The notes beneath the pieces are model-generated. The model made no database searches. It was not told the DNA's origin and saw nothing but the letters and a program-made list of their open reading frames with translations. A stretch of DNA of 19,424 nucleotides from Lachnospiraceae bacterium. Lineage in GTDB: Bacteria > Bacillota > Clostridia > Lachnospirales > Lachnospiraceae. The stretch spans positions 1 through 19,424 of the forward strand of contig CAAEWE010000026.1 in the NCBI GenBank assembly GCA_900759665.1, written 5' to 3'. Shown here in pieces: positions 6,181 to 14,706 of this stretch; the first letter of the stretch is position 1; every line of letters begins with the position of its first letter. Made by a program: the position numbers and the translations under genes.

Positions 6181-7665
6181 ATGAAGTATTGGAGGAGAAA
6201 TCAGGTTTTAATATTACTATTGGCATTTTCTTTGATCGGTACGGCAGGGTGTGGCAGGAAATCGGGAACCGGGCTGAATGGCAGAGGTACGGTGTCGGGG
6301 AAGGAGACTGCGGTTCCGGAAGAAGCAGGAGGCAGATCAACACCCGTGGATTCTGCCGGGAGTGAACGTGGGACAGACATTAGTGTAAATGATGTAGATG
6401 AAACCGCTGAGTCTGATTTTAAAAAGCACTATCAGGCGTACTGTGAGACATCCATTTCGAAATTTTTACAGCTAAACTGGGGAGAGAATCCCAGACAGGG
6501 GGCAGTATTGTACTCTCCGGTAAATCTTTATATGGCATTGGGGATGTTGTCGGAGATGGGGGATGGTGAGACCAGACAGCAGCTGTTGGATGGACTGGAC
6601 GGGCTGGATGAAGAGACAGCGGTAAAGAATCATATGTGCGTTTCTGCTGAGGAGCAAAAGAAACGGGGCGACAGACGGCAGACGATGATCCGGCAGACAT
6701 CACAGTGGCTGTATGGCAAAGAGGCTTCCGGGGTCTGCTCTTTTGGAAATTCGGTCTGGTTTAGTGACCGGTATGATTTTTCGGATAGTATGACAGATAT
6801 TTTGAAGAACAGTTATAACGCAAAGTGCGATTCCGGCAGAATGGGAGATCCGGCTTTTGATAAGAAGATACAGAATTGGCTGGATCATCAGACAGGAGGA
6901 AAGCTTCGAAAGGAGATTTCTTCCAATATAAAAACAGAGGCGGATATGGCAATGATGCTTCTGTCCGCTGCAAATTTTAAGGATGAATGGGAGGAGCAGG
7001 TATTTAACCGGAAGGACACACGCAAGGATGTATTCTATGGACGCAATTATTATACCTGTGGCAATACCACAGAGGAGGAAAAGCTGGATAAGGTGACCTG
7101 TGATTTTATGAATACCTCGTGGAATGGTTTATGTATGGAGGATCAACGCTTTCAGGCAGTATCCATCCCTATGAAGAATACGCGGATGACGTTGGTGCTT
7201 CCGGGAAAGGGAGTATCCTTTGATCAGATAAGCAGCACAGAGAGTATCAAAGAGATCCTGGAGTTATGTGATCCGGAATGCACAAAGTGGAAGCAGGGTC
7301 TTGTCAAGCTGTCTCTGCCGAAGCTTCAATTTCAGTCCGATATGGATCTTATTCCGATGCTGCAGGAAATGGGTATCAGGGATGCGTTTCAGGAGGAAAA
7401 GGCGGACTTTGGATGCATCTGGCAGGAGAATGGAAAAGAGACATCGGAGCCGGATCTTTATGTAAGCCAGGCAAGACAGGCAGGGGCGGTAAAGGTTGAC
7501 GAGAATGGCTGTAGTGTGGCATCCTATACAGAGATTACAATAAAGGAATCCATGATGATTCCGGACATAAAGATGAAAATGAAGTGCAACCGGCCTTTCA
7601 TCATGATCTTGTCAGATGATCAGGGAACACCATTGTATGCAGGGGCAGTGAGCCGGATTGAGTGA
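6181..7665 (+). CDS. Lipoprotein serpin (serine protease inhibitor family)
   Basis: This 494-residue protein is a serpin, a suicide inhibitor fold that traps serine or cysteine proteases. A lipoprotein signal (hydrophobic 9-20, then TAGC with Cys24) should anchor it outside the membrane; a disordered Gly/Ser/Glu linker runs to about 75. Serpin landmarks then appear in order: YSPVNLYMALGMLSEMGDGETRQQL (111-135), IQNWLDHQTGGK (230-241), MLLSAANFKDEWE (259-271), TLVLPGKG, LSLPKLQFQ, the hinge ENGCSVASYT (441-450) and RPFIMILSDDQGTPLYAGAV. The hinge keeps P17 Glu, P15 Gly and P8 Thr but has Cys at P14 and Tyr at P9, so inhibition is likely but unproven. AAGGGGG before ATG 6181 fixes the start; an ATG at 6160 lies before this site. 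At least a dozen cysteines are unusual for an exported protein. It is followed by a sigma/anti-sigma pair after 106 bases without a terminator. Confidence 0.9.
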   Translation: MKYWRRNQVLILLLAFSLIGTAGCGRKSGTGLNGRGTVSGKETAVPEEAGGRSTPVDSAGSERGTDISVNDVDETAESDFKKHYQAYCETSISKFLQLNWGENPRQGAVLYSPVNLYMALGMLSEMGDGETRQQLLDGLDGLDEETAVKNHMCVSAEEQKKRGDRRQTMIRQTSQWLYGKEASGVCSFGNSVWFSDRYDFSDSMTDILKNSYNAKCDSGRMGDPAFDKKIQNWLDHQTGGKLRKEISSNIKTEADMAMMLLSAANFKDEWEEQVFNRKDTRKDVFYGRNYYTCGNTTEEEKLDKVTCDFMNTSWNGLCMEDQRFQAVSIPMKNTRMTLVLPGKGVSFDQISSTESIKEILELCDPECTKWKQGLVKLSLPKLQFQSDMDLIPMLQEMGIRDAFQEEKADFGCIWQENGKETSEPDLYVSQARQAGAVKVDENGCSVASYTEITIKESMMIPDIKMKMKCNRPFIMILSDDQGTPLYAGAVSRIE

Positions 7666-7734
7666 CCGGAGTTATAAGGAATGAATGGGCGTGATCCATG
7701 ATATATAACAGAAAATGAAGTCAGAGACTGCGTT

Positions 7735-7751
7735 TGTGTGAATATTACACA
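7735..7751. repeat. Inverted repeat before the second sigma gene
   Basis: TGTGT (7735-7739) and ACACA (7747-7751) flank seven bases, GAATATT. It lies two bases before the ribosome binding site of the sigma gene. The spacing recalls small dimeric-repressor operators, but no promoter is clear nearby, and it may be chance. Confidence 0.3.
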
Positions 7752-7771
7752 GAAAGGGGGGATGTGCAGAT

Positions 7772-8344
7772 ATGGAGAATCGTATGGAAGATGAAAAGAT
7801 TATACAACTGATTTGGGACAGAGAAGAACAGGGACTGAAAGAATTGTCTGACAAATATAATAACTATTGCCATAGTATATCGTATCGGATTGTTCATGAC
7901 GAAGAGGATGCCAGAGAATGTGTCAATGATACATGGCTTCAGACGTGGAATGCCATCCCGCCGAAATGGCCGGCAGTATTGCCTGGATTTCTGGCAAAGA
8001 TTGCCCGAAATCTGTCTTTAAACAGATACAGACATATGCATGCAGCACGAAGAGGGGGAAATAGTGTGGATATTGCTCTGGAAGAATTACAGGACTGTGT
8101 TTCCGATGGCAGAACAGTGGAGGAGCAGATAGAACTTAAGGAATTGTCGGCAGGTATTGCGAAATTCTTAAACCGGCAGTCAGAGAGAAACCGGGCGATC
8201 TTTCTGCAGAGATATTTTTATATGATGCCTACAAAGGAAATTGCAGAGAAGCTTGGAATGAGAGAGGGGACAGTGAGATCAACACTCAGCCGGATGCGTA
8301 AGGAATTAAGGGGATGGCTGGAGAAGGAGGCGGTTTATCTGTGA
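7772..8344 (+). CDS. ECF-type RNA polymerase sigma factor (second)
   Basis: This 190-residue protein is a sigma-70 family ECF factor. Region 2 covers about residues 20-90: LKELSDKYNNYCHSISYRI, then DEEDARECVNDTWLQTWNAIPP (typical region 2.2/2.3) and FLAKIARNLSLNRYR. Region 4 is the C-terminal helix-turn-helix RYFYMMPTKEIAEKLGMREGTVRSTLSRMRKELRGWL. AAAGGGGGG (7752-7760) precedes ATG 7772. Its stop overlaps the GTG start of the next gene, so the two proteins are made in coupled fashion, as usual for a sigma factor and its antagonist. Whether it is co-transcribed with the upstream serpin is not certain; no terminator separates them. It is only distantly like the sigma factor at 3955. Confidence 0.9.
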   Translation: MENRMEDEKIIQLIWDREEQGLKELSDKYNNYCHSISYRIVHDEEDARECVNDTWLQTWNAIPPKWPAVLPGFLAKIARNLSLNRYRHMHAARRGGNSVDIALEELQDCVSDGRTVEEQIELKELSAGIAKFLNRQSERNRAIFLQRYFYMMPTKEIAEKLGMREGTVRSTLSRMRKELRGWLEKEAVYL

Positions 8345-9186
8345 GTAAAAATGATATTGACAAAATGGCAGAGCAGATAGCGGATGCCATTGGAGAATTG
8401 CCGGAGCAGATGATCTGCGATGCCTTGGATTTTGAGAAAATAAAGGGGAAACAAAGAAGAAAAAGAAGGCATCGTATGGAGCTGCTTAGTGGTCTGGCAG
8501 CGGCAGCTATTTTATGCATTGTTGTGTTATATGGAAGCGATCGTTCTTTATTACAAAAGCAGACAGCAGACATAGATCAGACAGAAGAAAAGGCAGCATT
8601 AAAGGGGGATGATCAGATAAAGGATGTGTCAGAGGAGGAACTGGATATCTGGTGTATGGCTTCCGGAATGGGCGAGGATGCAGCAGGATATGAGTATTCT
8701 GACAGTCTGGATCAAAGTTCAGATCGTTCAGATGTTAAAAAAGAGAGTGACAAGAGTAGTCAAAAGGAAAGTCGGGAGGAGGACAAAAAAGGAGAACAAC
8801 TACAGACGGGAGAAAAGTATCTCCTCCATACCAGTGTTACAGGATCAGGGAAGGACAGGAGCATACAGTTTACGTTACAGTTTGGGGAAATATGCGATTC
8901 GATACGCTATCAGCTCAAAGCTTCCGAGGTATCTATGGATCTGATCGCTGAGACAGAGGAAGCAGGAAACCGTGTTACATTACAGGGAAATACCGGACAG
9001 GAGATTACCTGCACATCCGGTACGCAGATCGGATGCTCTATTTGGGTTACGGACATGACCCGGGGAGCGGTAACTCCCTCTATCTCTGTGACAAGAGTAA
9101 ATAAGGATACGGGAGAAAAGATAAAAGGGGAAATAAAGTTAAAACAAAAAAGCGGAAAGTATTATCTGTATTTGACAGAGAAGTAA
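8341..9186 (+). CDS. Membrane-anchored anti-sigma-like protein
   Basis: This 281-residue protein has an acidic N-terminal cytosolic segment of about 45 residues ending in a run of Arg/Lys, one membrane helix at about 49-63 (SGLAAAAILCIVVLY), and an extracytoplasmic part. The latter starts with an acidic, Ser-rich linker (about 70-155) followed by a compact, beta-predicted C-terminal domain (about 160-281). No zf-HC2 zinc motif is present. Its position directly after, and overlapping (GTGA), an ECF sigma gene and its single-pass topology support an anti-sigma role, but no domain proves it. GTG 8341 follows AAGGAGG (8324-8330); an upstream ATG at 8314 would lie before that site. The C-terminal domain is not recognised and may be the sensor. 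Confidence 0.65.
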   Translation: MSKNDIDKMAEQIADAIGELPEQMICDALDFEKIKGKQRRKRRHRMELLSGLAAAAILCIVVLYGSDRSLLQKQTADIDQTEEKAALKGDDQIKDVSEEELDIWCMASGMGEDAAGYEYSDSLDQSSDRSDVKKESDKSSQKESREEDKKGEQLQTGEKYLLHTSVTGSGKDRSIQFTLQFGEICDSIRYQLKASEVSMDLIAETEEAGNRVTLQGNTGQEITCTSGTQIGCSIWVTDMTRGAVTPSISVTRVNKDTGEKIKGEIKLKQKSGKYYLYLTEK

Positions 9187-9208
9187 TGGCAGGAACACAG
9201 GTATCGTG

Positions 9209-9235
9209 AAAAATCAGGCTCAGCAGAGCACCCTG
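9209..9235 (-). terminator. Terminator of the serine acetyltransferase gene
   Basis: On the minus strand, right after the stop codon, CAGG and GCTC can pair with GAGC and CCTG around a TGCT loop with a small bulge, and are followed by ATTTTT. The stem is imperfect, so confidence is moderate. Confidence 0.45.
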
Positions 9236-10189
9236 TCAGATAATATAAAACCAGGTTTCGTCCGGGTCAACCGGTTCATTGACTGTTTTCTGTCCCTGAT
9301 GATATTTTAATTCCTGATTTTTGATGTTTACCTTTGTGCCGGCAGGGATGGAGGTTGTGATAAAGACATTACTTCCGATCACACAGTTTTCACCAATGAT
9401 GCTGTCGCCGCCAAGGATGGAGGCACCGGCGTAGATGGTAACATTATCACCGATCGTAGGATGGCGTTTTTTACCCTGGAGCTTCTGACCGCCGCGGGTA
9501 GAGAGGGCACCCAGCGTAACACCCTGATAAATCTTAACATTTTTTCCGATGGTTGTAGTCTCTCCGACAACAATGCCGGTTCCGTGATCGATAAAGAAGT
9601 ATTCTCCAATGGTCGCACCAGGATGAATATCAATACCAGTGGTACTGTGAGCATATTCTGTCATGATTCGTGGAATCAGAGGTACATTTAAAAGGAACAA
9701 TTCATGGGCGAGCCGGTTGATCGTGATCGCCTGAAGTCCTGGATAGGACAGGATAACCTCTTCTTTGGAGTAGGCAGCAGGATCACCGTCAAAAGCAGCC
9801 TGCAGATCGGTTTCCAGAAGAGCACGAACCTTTGGTAATGTGTGGAAAAATGCCACAGTCAGACGCTGTGCTTCTACATGAAGTTCGCAGTCATCAGCAT
9901 TTTCGTAGTCTGGAGAATATTTCAATGCCAGCTCGATCTGTTTATTCAGACGAAACAGAGTATCCTCGATCAGAACACGGGTGCTGTTTTCCATGATATA
10001 TATTTTGTGGGTAGTATCCCGGAAATAACCCGGATACATAATTTTCATCAGATTTTCAATGATCTTGATGATCACATACCGGTCCGGCTGGGTAAAGAGT
10101 TTCATTTTGTCGATGGTGCGGTCATGGGTGTAATCGTTTAAGATAGTATCGACGATGTCATTTACGTTATTTTCAATAATATTATCCAT
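9236..10189 (-). CDS. Serine O-acetyltransferase, EpsC/CysE type
   Basis: This 317-residue enzyme transfers acetyl from acetyl-CoA to L-serine, giving O-acetylserine for cysteine synthesis. The N-terminal half is helical, and the C-terminal part is a left-handed beta-helix of hexapeptide repeats. Visible motifs are the active-site stretch IDIHPGATIGEYFFIDHGTGIVVGET and KIYQGVTLGA, then KRHPTIGDNVTIYAGASILGG. The long N-terminal domain fits the EpsC-like branch common in Clostridia and Bacteroidetes rather than the short CysE of Bacillus. I start it at 10189, because GAGGATT lies six bases upstream; a further in-frame ATG at 10219 has no binding site. It sits downstream of the NAD synthetase gene but has a likely promoter of its own. 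No O-acetylserine sulfhydrylase is adjacent. Confidence 0.92.
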   Translation of the reverse strand: MDNIIENNVNDIVDTILNDYTHDRTIDKMKLFTQPDRYVIIKIIENLMKIMYPGYFRDTTHKIYIMENSTRVLIEDTLFRLNKQIELALKYSPDYENADDCELHVEAQRLTVAFFHTLPKVRALLETDLQAAFDGDPAAYSKEEVILSYPGLQAITINRLAHELFLLNVPLIPRIMTEYAHSTTGIDIHPGATIGEYFFIDHGTGIVVGETTTIGKNVKIYQGVTLGALSTRGGQKLQGKKRHPTIGDNVTIYAGASILGGDSIIGENCVIGSNVFITTSIPAGTKVNIKNQELKYHQGQKTVNEPVDPDETWFYII

Positions 10190-10249
10190 AGGAATCCTCG
10201 CTTCTGTGTATGAGATCATATAAGATCTTACACGGTTTATTTAGAATAT

Positions 10250-10279
10250 ATTTTATTTTATGTTTTTTATCACTGTAAA
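10250..10279 (-). promoter_or_regulatory. Putative promoter of the serine acetyltransferase gene
   Basis: Minus-strand TTTACA (10279-10274) and TAAAAT (10255-10250) are spaced by 18 bases in an AT-rich gap. A 10-base palindrome, TAAGATCTTA (10221-10230), lies between it and the start codon and could be an operator or chance. Confidence 0.4.
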
Positions 10280-10282
10280 TGT

Positions 10283-12223
10283 TTATTTGTTGATCTGATC
10301 CAGATCCTTCATCCACATTGCCACGGAAGCATCACTCGGCATACGCCAGTCGCCTCGTGGGGAGAGGGCGACACTTCCGACTTTCGGGCCATCCGGCAGA
10401 CAGGAACGCTTAAACTGCTGAGAGAAAAATCTCCAGTAGAAGGTGCGCAGCCATTTGTAGATCGTATCCTTATCATAAGCACCCTGGAAGGTATAGCAGG
10501 CAAGGCGGTAAATCTTCGAAGGGGTGTAGCCAAAACGCATCATATAATAGAGATAGAAGTCGTGCAGCTCATATGGTCCCACCAGATCCTCAGTTTTCTG
10601 GGAAATCTCTCCATCCTTTGGAGGGAGAAGTTCCGGACTCACCGGAGTGTCCAGAATATCAAGAAGCACGGTACGCAGTTCTTCGTCATCTGTAGTCTCG
10701 GCATAATAAAGAACGAGATAGCGTACCAGCATTTTTGGGATGGAACAGTTTACGCCGTACATCGACATATGGTCGCCGTTATAAGTTGCCCAGCCAAGAG
10801 CCAGTTCCGACATATCTCCGGTACCGATCACCATACCGTTTTCCTGATTGGCAACATTCATAAGGATCAAGGTACGCTGTCGAGCCTGAGAGTTTTCGTA
10901 GGTGACATCATGTACCTCCGGATCGTGGCCGATGTCACGAAAATGCAGATTGACTGCCTCGTGGATCGGAATTTCCTGCAGGGAAGCTCCAAGTTTTTGG
11001 GTCAGTGAGCAGGCATTTCTCATGGTGCGGTCTGTGGTTCCGAAGCATGGCATGGTAATGGCTTTGATGCCGGAACGGTCAAGCCCCAGAAGATCGAATG
11101 CCCGTGCAGTGACAAGAAGTGCCAGTGTTGAATCAAGACCACCGGAGATGCCAAGAACTGCACTTTTGCAGTGCGTGTGTGCCAGACGTTTTTTAAGTCC
11201 CATCGCCTGGATACTAAAGATTTCATTGCAACGGCGGTCACGGTCAGCTTTTGCACTTGGGACAAACGGTGTGCGGGAGTAGTGACGTGTCAGTGTTGTT
11301 TCTGTAATATTCCGGAAGGAAAAGTGACATACCCTGTAACCGGCCTGGGCGGGCGGTGTAATTTCGAAGGTTCCCATACGGCGGCGTTCACTGACCAGAC
11401 GTCCAAGATCCAGCTCGGAAACGATCATTCCATTATGAAAACGTTCAGACTGTGCCAGAATACTGCCATTTTCTGCGATCAGGTTATGACCGGCAAATAC
11501 GAGATCCGTTGAGGATTCACCCTCTCCGGCATCTGCGTAAATATAACCGCAGATCAGACGTGCTGACTGGTTGCTGACCAGCTCACGGCGGTAAATCTCC
11601 TTGCCAGTGGTTTCATCGCTGGCAGAAAGGTTGGCAATGACTGTAGCTGATGCCATGGCATGGTGACAGGATGGTGGAACAGGCATCCAAAGATCCTCGC
11701 AGATATCAATGCCGAGTACAAATTCCGGCAGGTTGTCTGCAGCAAATAAAAGCTTTGCCCCAAAGGGAATCTGATGGCCATACTTTCCCAAGACCGGGAT
11801 ATCCACGAGTTCATTTTCGACAGGAGCCGGAGCAAAATGTCTGGCTTCATAGAATTCGGAATAGTTTGGAATGTACTGTTTTGGTACAAGCCCCAGTACT
11901 TTGCCGTGACAGAGTATGGCTGCAACATTGTACAGGCGTGCATTGTAAAGGAAAGGAAGTCCTGCAACGATCAGCATATCCTTTGTCTCAGAAGCCTGAC
12001 GGATCTGCTCCAGACCTTCCAGACAGCCATCTAGAAGGATATTTTGCAGAAAAAGATCATTGCAGGTATATCCCGGGATACAAAGCTCCGGAAAAACCAG
12101 AACTTTTGCACATTCTGTTTCTGCATGCTCCATGCACTGAATGATCTGTTCTGTGTTGTAAGCGGTATTTCCTACTTCAATATCCGGTGTAACTGCAGCG
12201 ACCTTGATAAATCCATCTTTCAT
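10283..12223 (-). CDS. nadE: Glutamine-dependent NAD(+) synthetase
   Basis: This 646-residue two-domain enzyme converts deamido-NAD, ATP and glutamine into NAD+. Residues about 1-300 are a nitrilase-type glutaminase with the Glu-Lys-Cys triad: Glu46 in VFPELCIPGY, Lys115 in LVPKQYIPNY and Cys175 in GIDICEDLW. The C-terminal synthetase domain has the PP-loop SGGLDST (360-366), followed by TGDMSELALGWATYNGDH and a C-terminal region typical of the long bacterial form. The length is normal for this class (about 640-680). AAAGGA precedes ATG 12223. It may be transcribed into the serine acetyltransferase gene, since no terminator is visible in the 93-base gap. Confidence 0.96.
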   Translation of the reverse strand: MKDGFIKVAAVTPDIEVGNTAYNTEQIIQCMEHAETECAKVLVFPELCIPGYTCNDLFLQNILLDGCLEGLEQIRQASETKDMLIVAGLPFLYNARLYNVAAILCHGKVLGLVPKQYIPNYSEFYEARHFAPAPVENELVDIPVLGKYGHQIPFGAKLLFAADNLPEFVLGIDICEDLWMPVPPSCHHAMASATVIANLSASDETTGKEIYRRELVSNQSARLICGYIYADAGEGESSTDLVFAGHNLIAENGSILAQSERFHNGMIVSELDLGRLVSERRRMGTFEITPPAQAGYRVCHFSFRNITETTLTRHYSRTPFVPSAKADRDRRCNEIFSIQAMGLKKRLAHTHCKSAVLGISGGLDSTLALLVTARAFDLLGLDRSGIKAITMPCFGTTDRTMRNACSLTQKLGASLQEIPIHEAVNLHFRDIGHDPEVHDVTYENSQARQRTLILMNVANQENGMVIGTGDMSELALGWATYNGDHMSMYGVNCSIPKMLVRYLVLYYAETTDDEELRTVLLDILDTPVSPELLPPKDGEISQKTEDLVGPYELHDFYLYYMMRFGYTPSKIYRLACYTFQGAYDKDTIYKWLRTFYWRFFSQQFKRSCLPDGPKVGSVALSPRGDWRMPSDASVAMWMKDLDQINK

Positions 12224-12265
12224 AATGACGCCATCCTTTCCCTAATAAATAAACGATTATTTTTA

Positions 12266-12293
12266 ATTATACCCAAAAGAGAGGAAAAAGCAA
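12266..12293 (-). promoter_or_regulatory. Putative promoter of nadE
   Basis: A perfect TATAAT on the minus strand (12271-12266) is preceded at 16 bases by TTGCTT (12293-12288), a weak -35. It lies about 43 bases before the nadE start. Confidence 0.45.
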
Positions 12294-12334
12294 TGTCTGT
12301 GTGCGGGCTGTGACTTTTGACGGGAAAGTTTAAG

Positions 12335-12363
12335 TTTCAAGGAGTATGGATTTGTGTTATGAT
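12335..12363 (+). promoter_or_regulatory. Putative extended -10 promoter of the M56-like gene
   Basis: TG-T-TATGAT (12355-12363) forms an extended -10 element; the -35 candidate TTTCAA (12335-12340) is weak. It leaves an untranslated leader of about 65 bases. Confidence 0.4.
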
Positions 12364-12434
12364 GATTCTGCTGTTTTGCCGGCTTTGATGTTAATGGATA
12401 CAGAGTTGGCAGGTTTGGAAAGGAATGTAGTGAT

Positions 12435-14552
12435 ATGATGGATATTTTATATCAATTATTTTATACAATATTTTCTATGAGCTGCATGGCAATCGTGCTG
12501 TTGCCGGTAGTGCTTATTTTGCGGATATTGCTTCGGAGATTATCCGGGAATCTCACGCTAGTTTTATGGGGCATTCTGTTTTTGCGGGCAGTCTGTCCGG
12601 TGGGAATGAGCAGCCCGGTGTGTCTGTATGAGCCGTGGAACAGACAGTTCCATCGTCTGATTCGTTCTCTGGGACTACAGATCCTTCCGGATAAAGGATT
12701 GCTGACCGGGTGGAAGTATGTATTTCAGGGCAATATTGAGACAACGATGGCGTATCGGATCTGTACGCTGATATGGCTGGTGGGAGTTGTTTTTTTAATA
12801 GTGGGTACCGTCTGGAAACAGCTTCGGCTGGGGGCGGCACTTAGAAAGCACTCTAAGCACCTGTTTGACCGTATTTACCAGTCGGAGATCATATCCTGTC
12901 CGGTGCGGACAGGCATGCTTTGGGGGAGGATCTATCTGCCGGAGGGACTTCTGGCAAAAGAAATGAGGGATATTATTTCGTATCAGCAGCTCCGAAAGGT
13001 CAGAATGGATGACGCATGGAGGAGGATGGCGTTTGTCGTATGCTGTATTCACTGGTGGAATCCGGGTTTATGGCTCGCATATTACCTGCTCTGGAAGGAT
13101 CAAAATGATGCGGGTGACGTATCCTTTTTGAGGTATATAGGGAAGATGCCATCTTATGGTGCACAGGTTCTTGCCAACATGAAAACCGATCAGGAACGAA
13201 AAATATCTTTTTCCCTGGTGACGGGATATGAGAGGGATCTTTCAAAAAGAGCCGGAAATCTTTTATATGTTCATCCGGAACCGCTCTGGAAAAAGGGAAT
13301 CGCAGCCTTTCTGTTGACACTTGTAGTATTTTGGGCATTTTGCCTTTCTGCTTTTCAGGGACAGAAACCAGAGAATCAGACGGCGTCCGGGACTTTGTTT
13401 GCAGATGGACGGATCAAGAATGTAAAGGATCAGGTGATCGCACGGTGCGATACGCAGATTCCGAGTGGCAGTGCAGTGACGCTGGAGCTGGTGGTAGAAA
13501 AGGGTACTTATGAAAGAAACCGTGGATATCGTGGAAAATGTGCCTTGAGAATGAAGGGAGAGAAGGGGCAGCGGCTGGTTGTGCTGGAGTTGGGCAGCGT
13601 GTTTGATGCACAGGATTTCCAGAGCTTTCAGGAAAATGTTTCGCTGGAAACAGCTGACTATAATGAGGATGGCACGATGGAGCTTGCCATTGGACAGTGT
13701 GTCAGAGAGGGGGAAGATTCCGCGACAGAAGGAAACGCAGCAACATCTTCAGCGGTATCCGGAAAAAAGTTTAAATATTATATTATAAACATAGAAAATA
13801 AAAAGCTTCAGGTGATCAGTCCGGCCATCACTTTGACAGAGGTGACGAAGCTGCAGGAGGGATCCATTAAGCTGTCCTATGTGCAGGGAGCATCCGGCGT
13901 GATCACAGTGACAGAAGGAGGAGCTACAAACTACTATGTATGGGATGCGTCCTGCGGACAATATGTGCAGAAGGAAATGACGGAGGAACAGTTGGAAAAG
14001 CGCAGGAAGCAGGGGGAGTTATCCGGCCAGGAGCAGACACACTATTCTCTGAAAAATGACAAAGAGAAAAAGGTCATGGATGTCTCCGTAAGGAAACAGG
14101 ATAATGGGGGTCTTTCCATAGAAAATGTGCGGATCAATCCGGAGGGGTTGGATAAACGTACCGGTACCAAAACCATGACAAATATAGAGGGATATTATCT
14201 GGATCTGCAGTGGGCAGAGTCGGATCAGGACAAAAAGAAATATGCGGTACTCTCATACAATGGCACAAATGGAAGGACTTTTGCGCTGTATGATGTTGAA
14301 AAAGGGAAAAAGTGTTATCAACCGGCTTCCGGAAATGAAGAATTACAGAAGCTTTTTCGGGAATATGGGGCAGATGATATTACCTTTGAGAAAGATGGTG
14401 CAGTAGTTTATTCTCTGCTGGAGATTCAGGAGGATGATGTGTTAAAGGTGAATTTTGCAGCCAGTGCAAAGGATGATGTGACGGTGAAAGGAAGTTATCT
14501 GTACCGTTTATCCACGCAAAAAATAAACTCCCTGCAGTACAGCCGGGAGTGA
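12435..14552 (+). CDS. M56/BlaR1-like membrane protein with lost protease motif
   Basis: This 705-residue protein has the membrane plan of BlaR1/MecR1 M56 peptidases: hydrophobic segments at about 8-34, 41-56 and 108-128, a cytosolic loop, and a last helix at about 288-306. The loop keeps the M56 framework ('GRIYLPEGL', 'IHWWNPGLWLAYYLL' at 205-219), but where HExxH should stand the sequence reads YQQLR (183-187). The later E-x-x-CD ligand region reads QNDAGD. Zinc binding and proteolysis are therefore unlikely. About 400 extracytoplasmic residues follow, with no penicillin-binding motif that I recognise, perhaps a sensor domain. AAAGGAATG precedes the tandem ATGs. No BlaI-type repressor gene is adjacent, unlike most M56 sensors. 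The gene is alone between its promoter and a strong terminator. Confidence 0.8.
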   Translation: MMDILYQLFYTIFSMSCMAIVLLPVVLILRILLRRLSGNLTLVLWGILFLRAVCPVGMSSPVCLYEPWNRQFHRLIRSLGLQILPDKGLLTGWKYVFQGNIETTMAYRICTLIWLVGVVFLIVGTVWKQLRLGAALRKHSKHLFDRIYQSEIISCPVRTGMLWGRIYLPEGLLAKEMRDIISYQQLRKVRMDDAWRRMAFVVCCIHWWNPGLWLAYYLLWKDQNDAGDVSFLRYIGKMPSYGAQVLANMKTDQERKISFSLVTGYERDLSKRAGNLLYVHPEPLWKKGIAAFLLTLVVFWAFCLSAFQGQKPENQTASGTLFADGRIKNVKDQVIARCDTQIPSGSAVTLELVVEKGTYERNRGYRGKCALRMKGEKGQRLVVLELGSVFDAQDFQSFQENVSLETADYNEDGTMELAIGQCVREGEDSATEGNAATSSAVSGKKFKYYIINIENKKLQVISPAITLTEVTKLQEGSIKLSYVQGASGVITVTEGGATNYYVWDASCGQYVQKEMTEEQLEKRRKQGELSGQEQTHYSLKNDKEKKVMDVSVRKQDNGGLSIENVRINPEGLDKRTGTKTMTNIEGYYLDLQWAESDQDKKKYAVLSYNGTNGRTFALYDVEKGKKCYQPASGNEELQKLFREYGADDITFEKDGAVVYSLLEIQEDDVLKVNFAASAKDDVTVKGSYLYRLSTQKINSLQYSRE

Positions 14553-14555
14553 TGA

Positions 14556-14579
14556 TGCAGAATGCTCTGCAGTTTTTTT
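14556..14579 (+). terminator. Terminator of the M56-like gene
   Basis: TGCAGA (14556-14561) and TCTGCA (14566-14571) form a hairpin followed by G-TTTTTTT. A second stem, ACTCCC/GGGAGT (14527-14532 with 14545-14550), lies just before it, overlapping the gene's last codons. Confidence 0.75.
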
Positions 14580-14632
14580 CTGCCGGAGCAATTTTATCTC
14601 AGGGTATAGGGAAATTACTGCCACAGTAGTTC

Positions 14633-14662
14633 TTTACAGAATGGGGGTATTTGAGTTATAGT
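14633..14662 (+). promoter_or_regulatory. Promoter of the YvyF-like gene
   Basis: TTTACA (14633-14638) and TATAGT (14657-14662) are each five-of-six matches, with an 18-base spacer. They lie about 30 bases before AGGAGG. Confidence 0.6.
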
Positions 14663-14706
14663 ATATTAAGATGCGAAAAGATTTATGAAAACTAGGAGGT
14701 GTTCCG

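Noticed and set aside
8624..8944. 106-residue plus-strand frame inside the anti-sigma-like gene
   Set aside because: It is an alternative frame of a better-supported gene; its Arg/Lys-rich make-up reflects the shifted acidic linker codons.
10190..10219. Upstream ATG adding ten residues to the serine acetyltransferase
   Set aside because: There is no ribosome binding site before it, whereas GAGGATT precedes ATG 10189.
10562..12144. Several plus-strand frames of 110-164 residues inside nadE
   Set aside because: They are shadows of a highly conserved gene, with no family resemblance and poor initiation signals.
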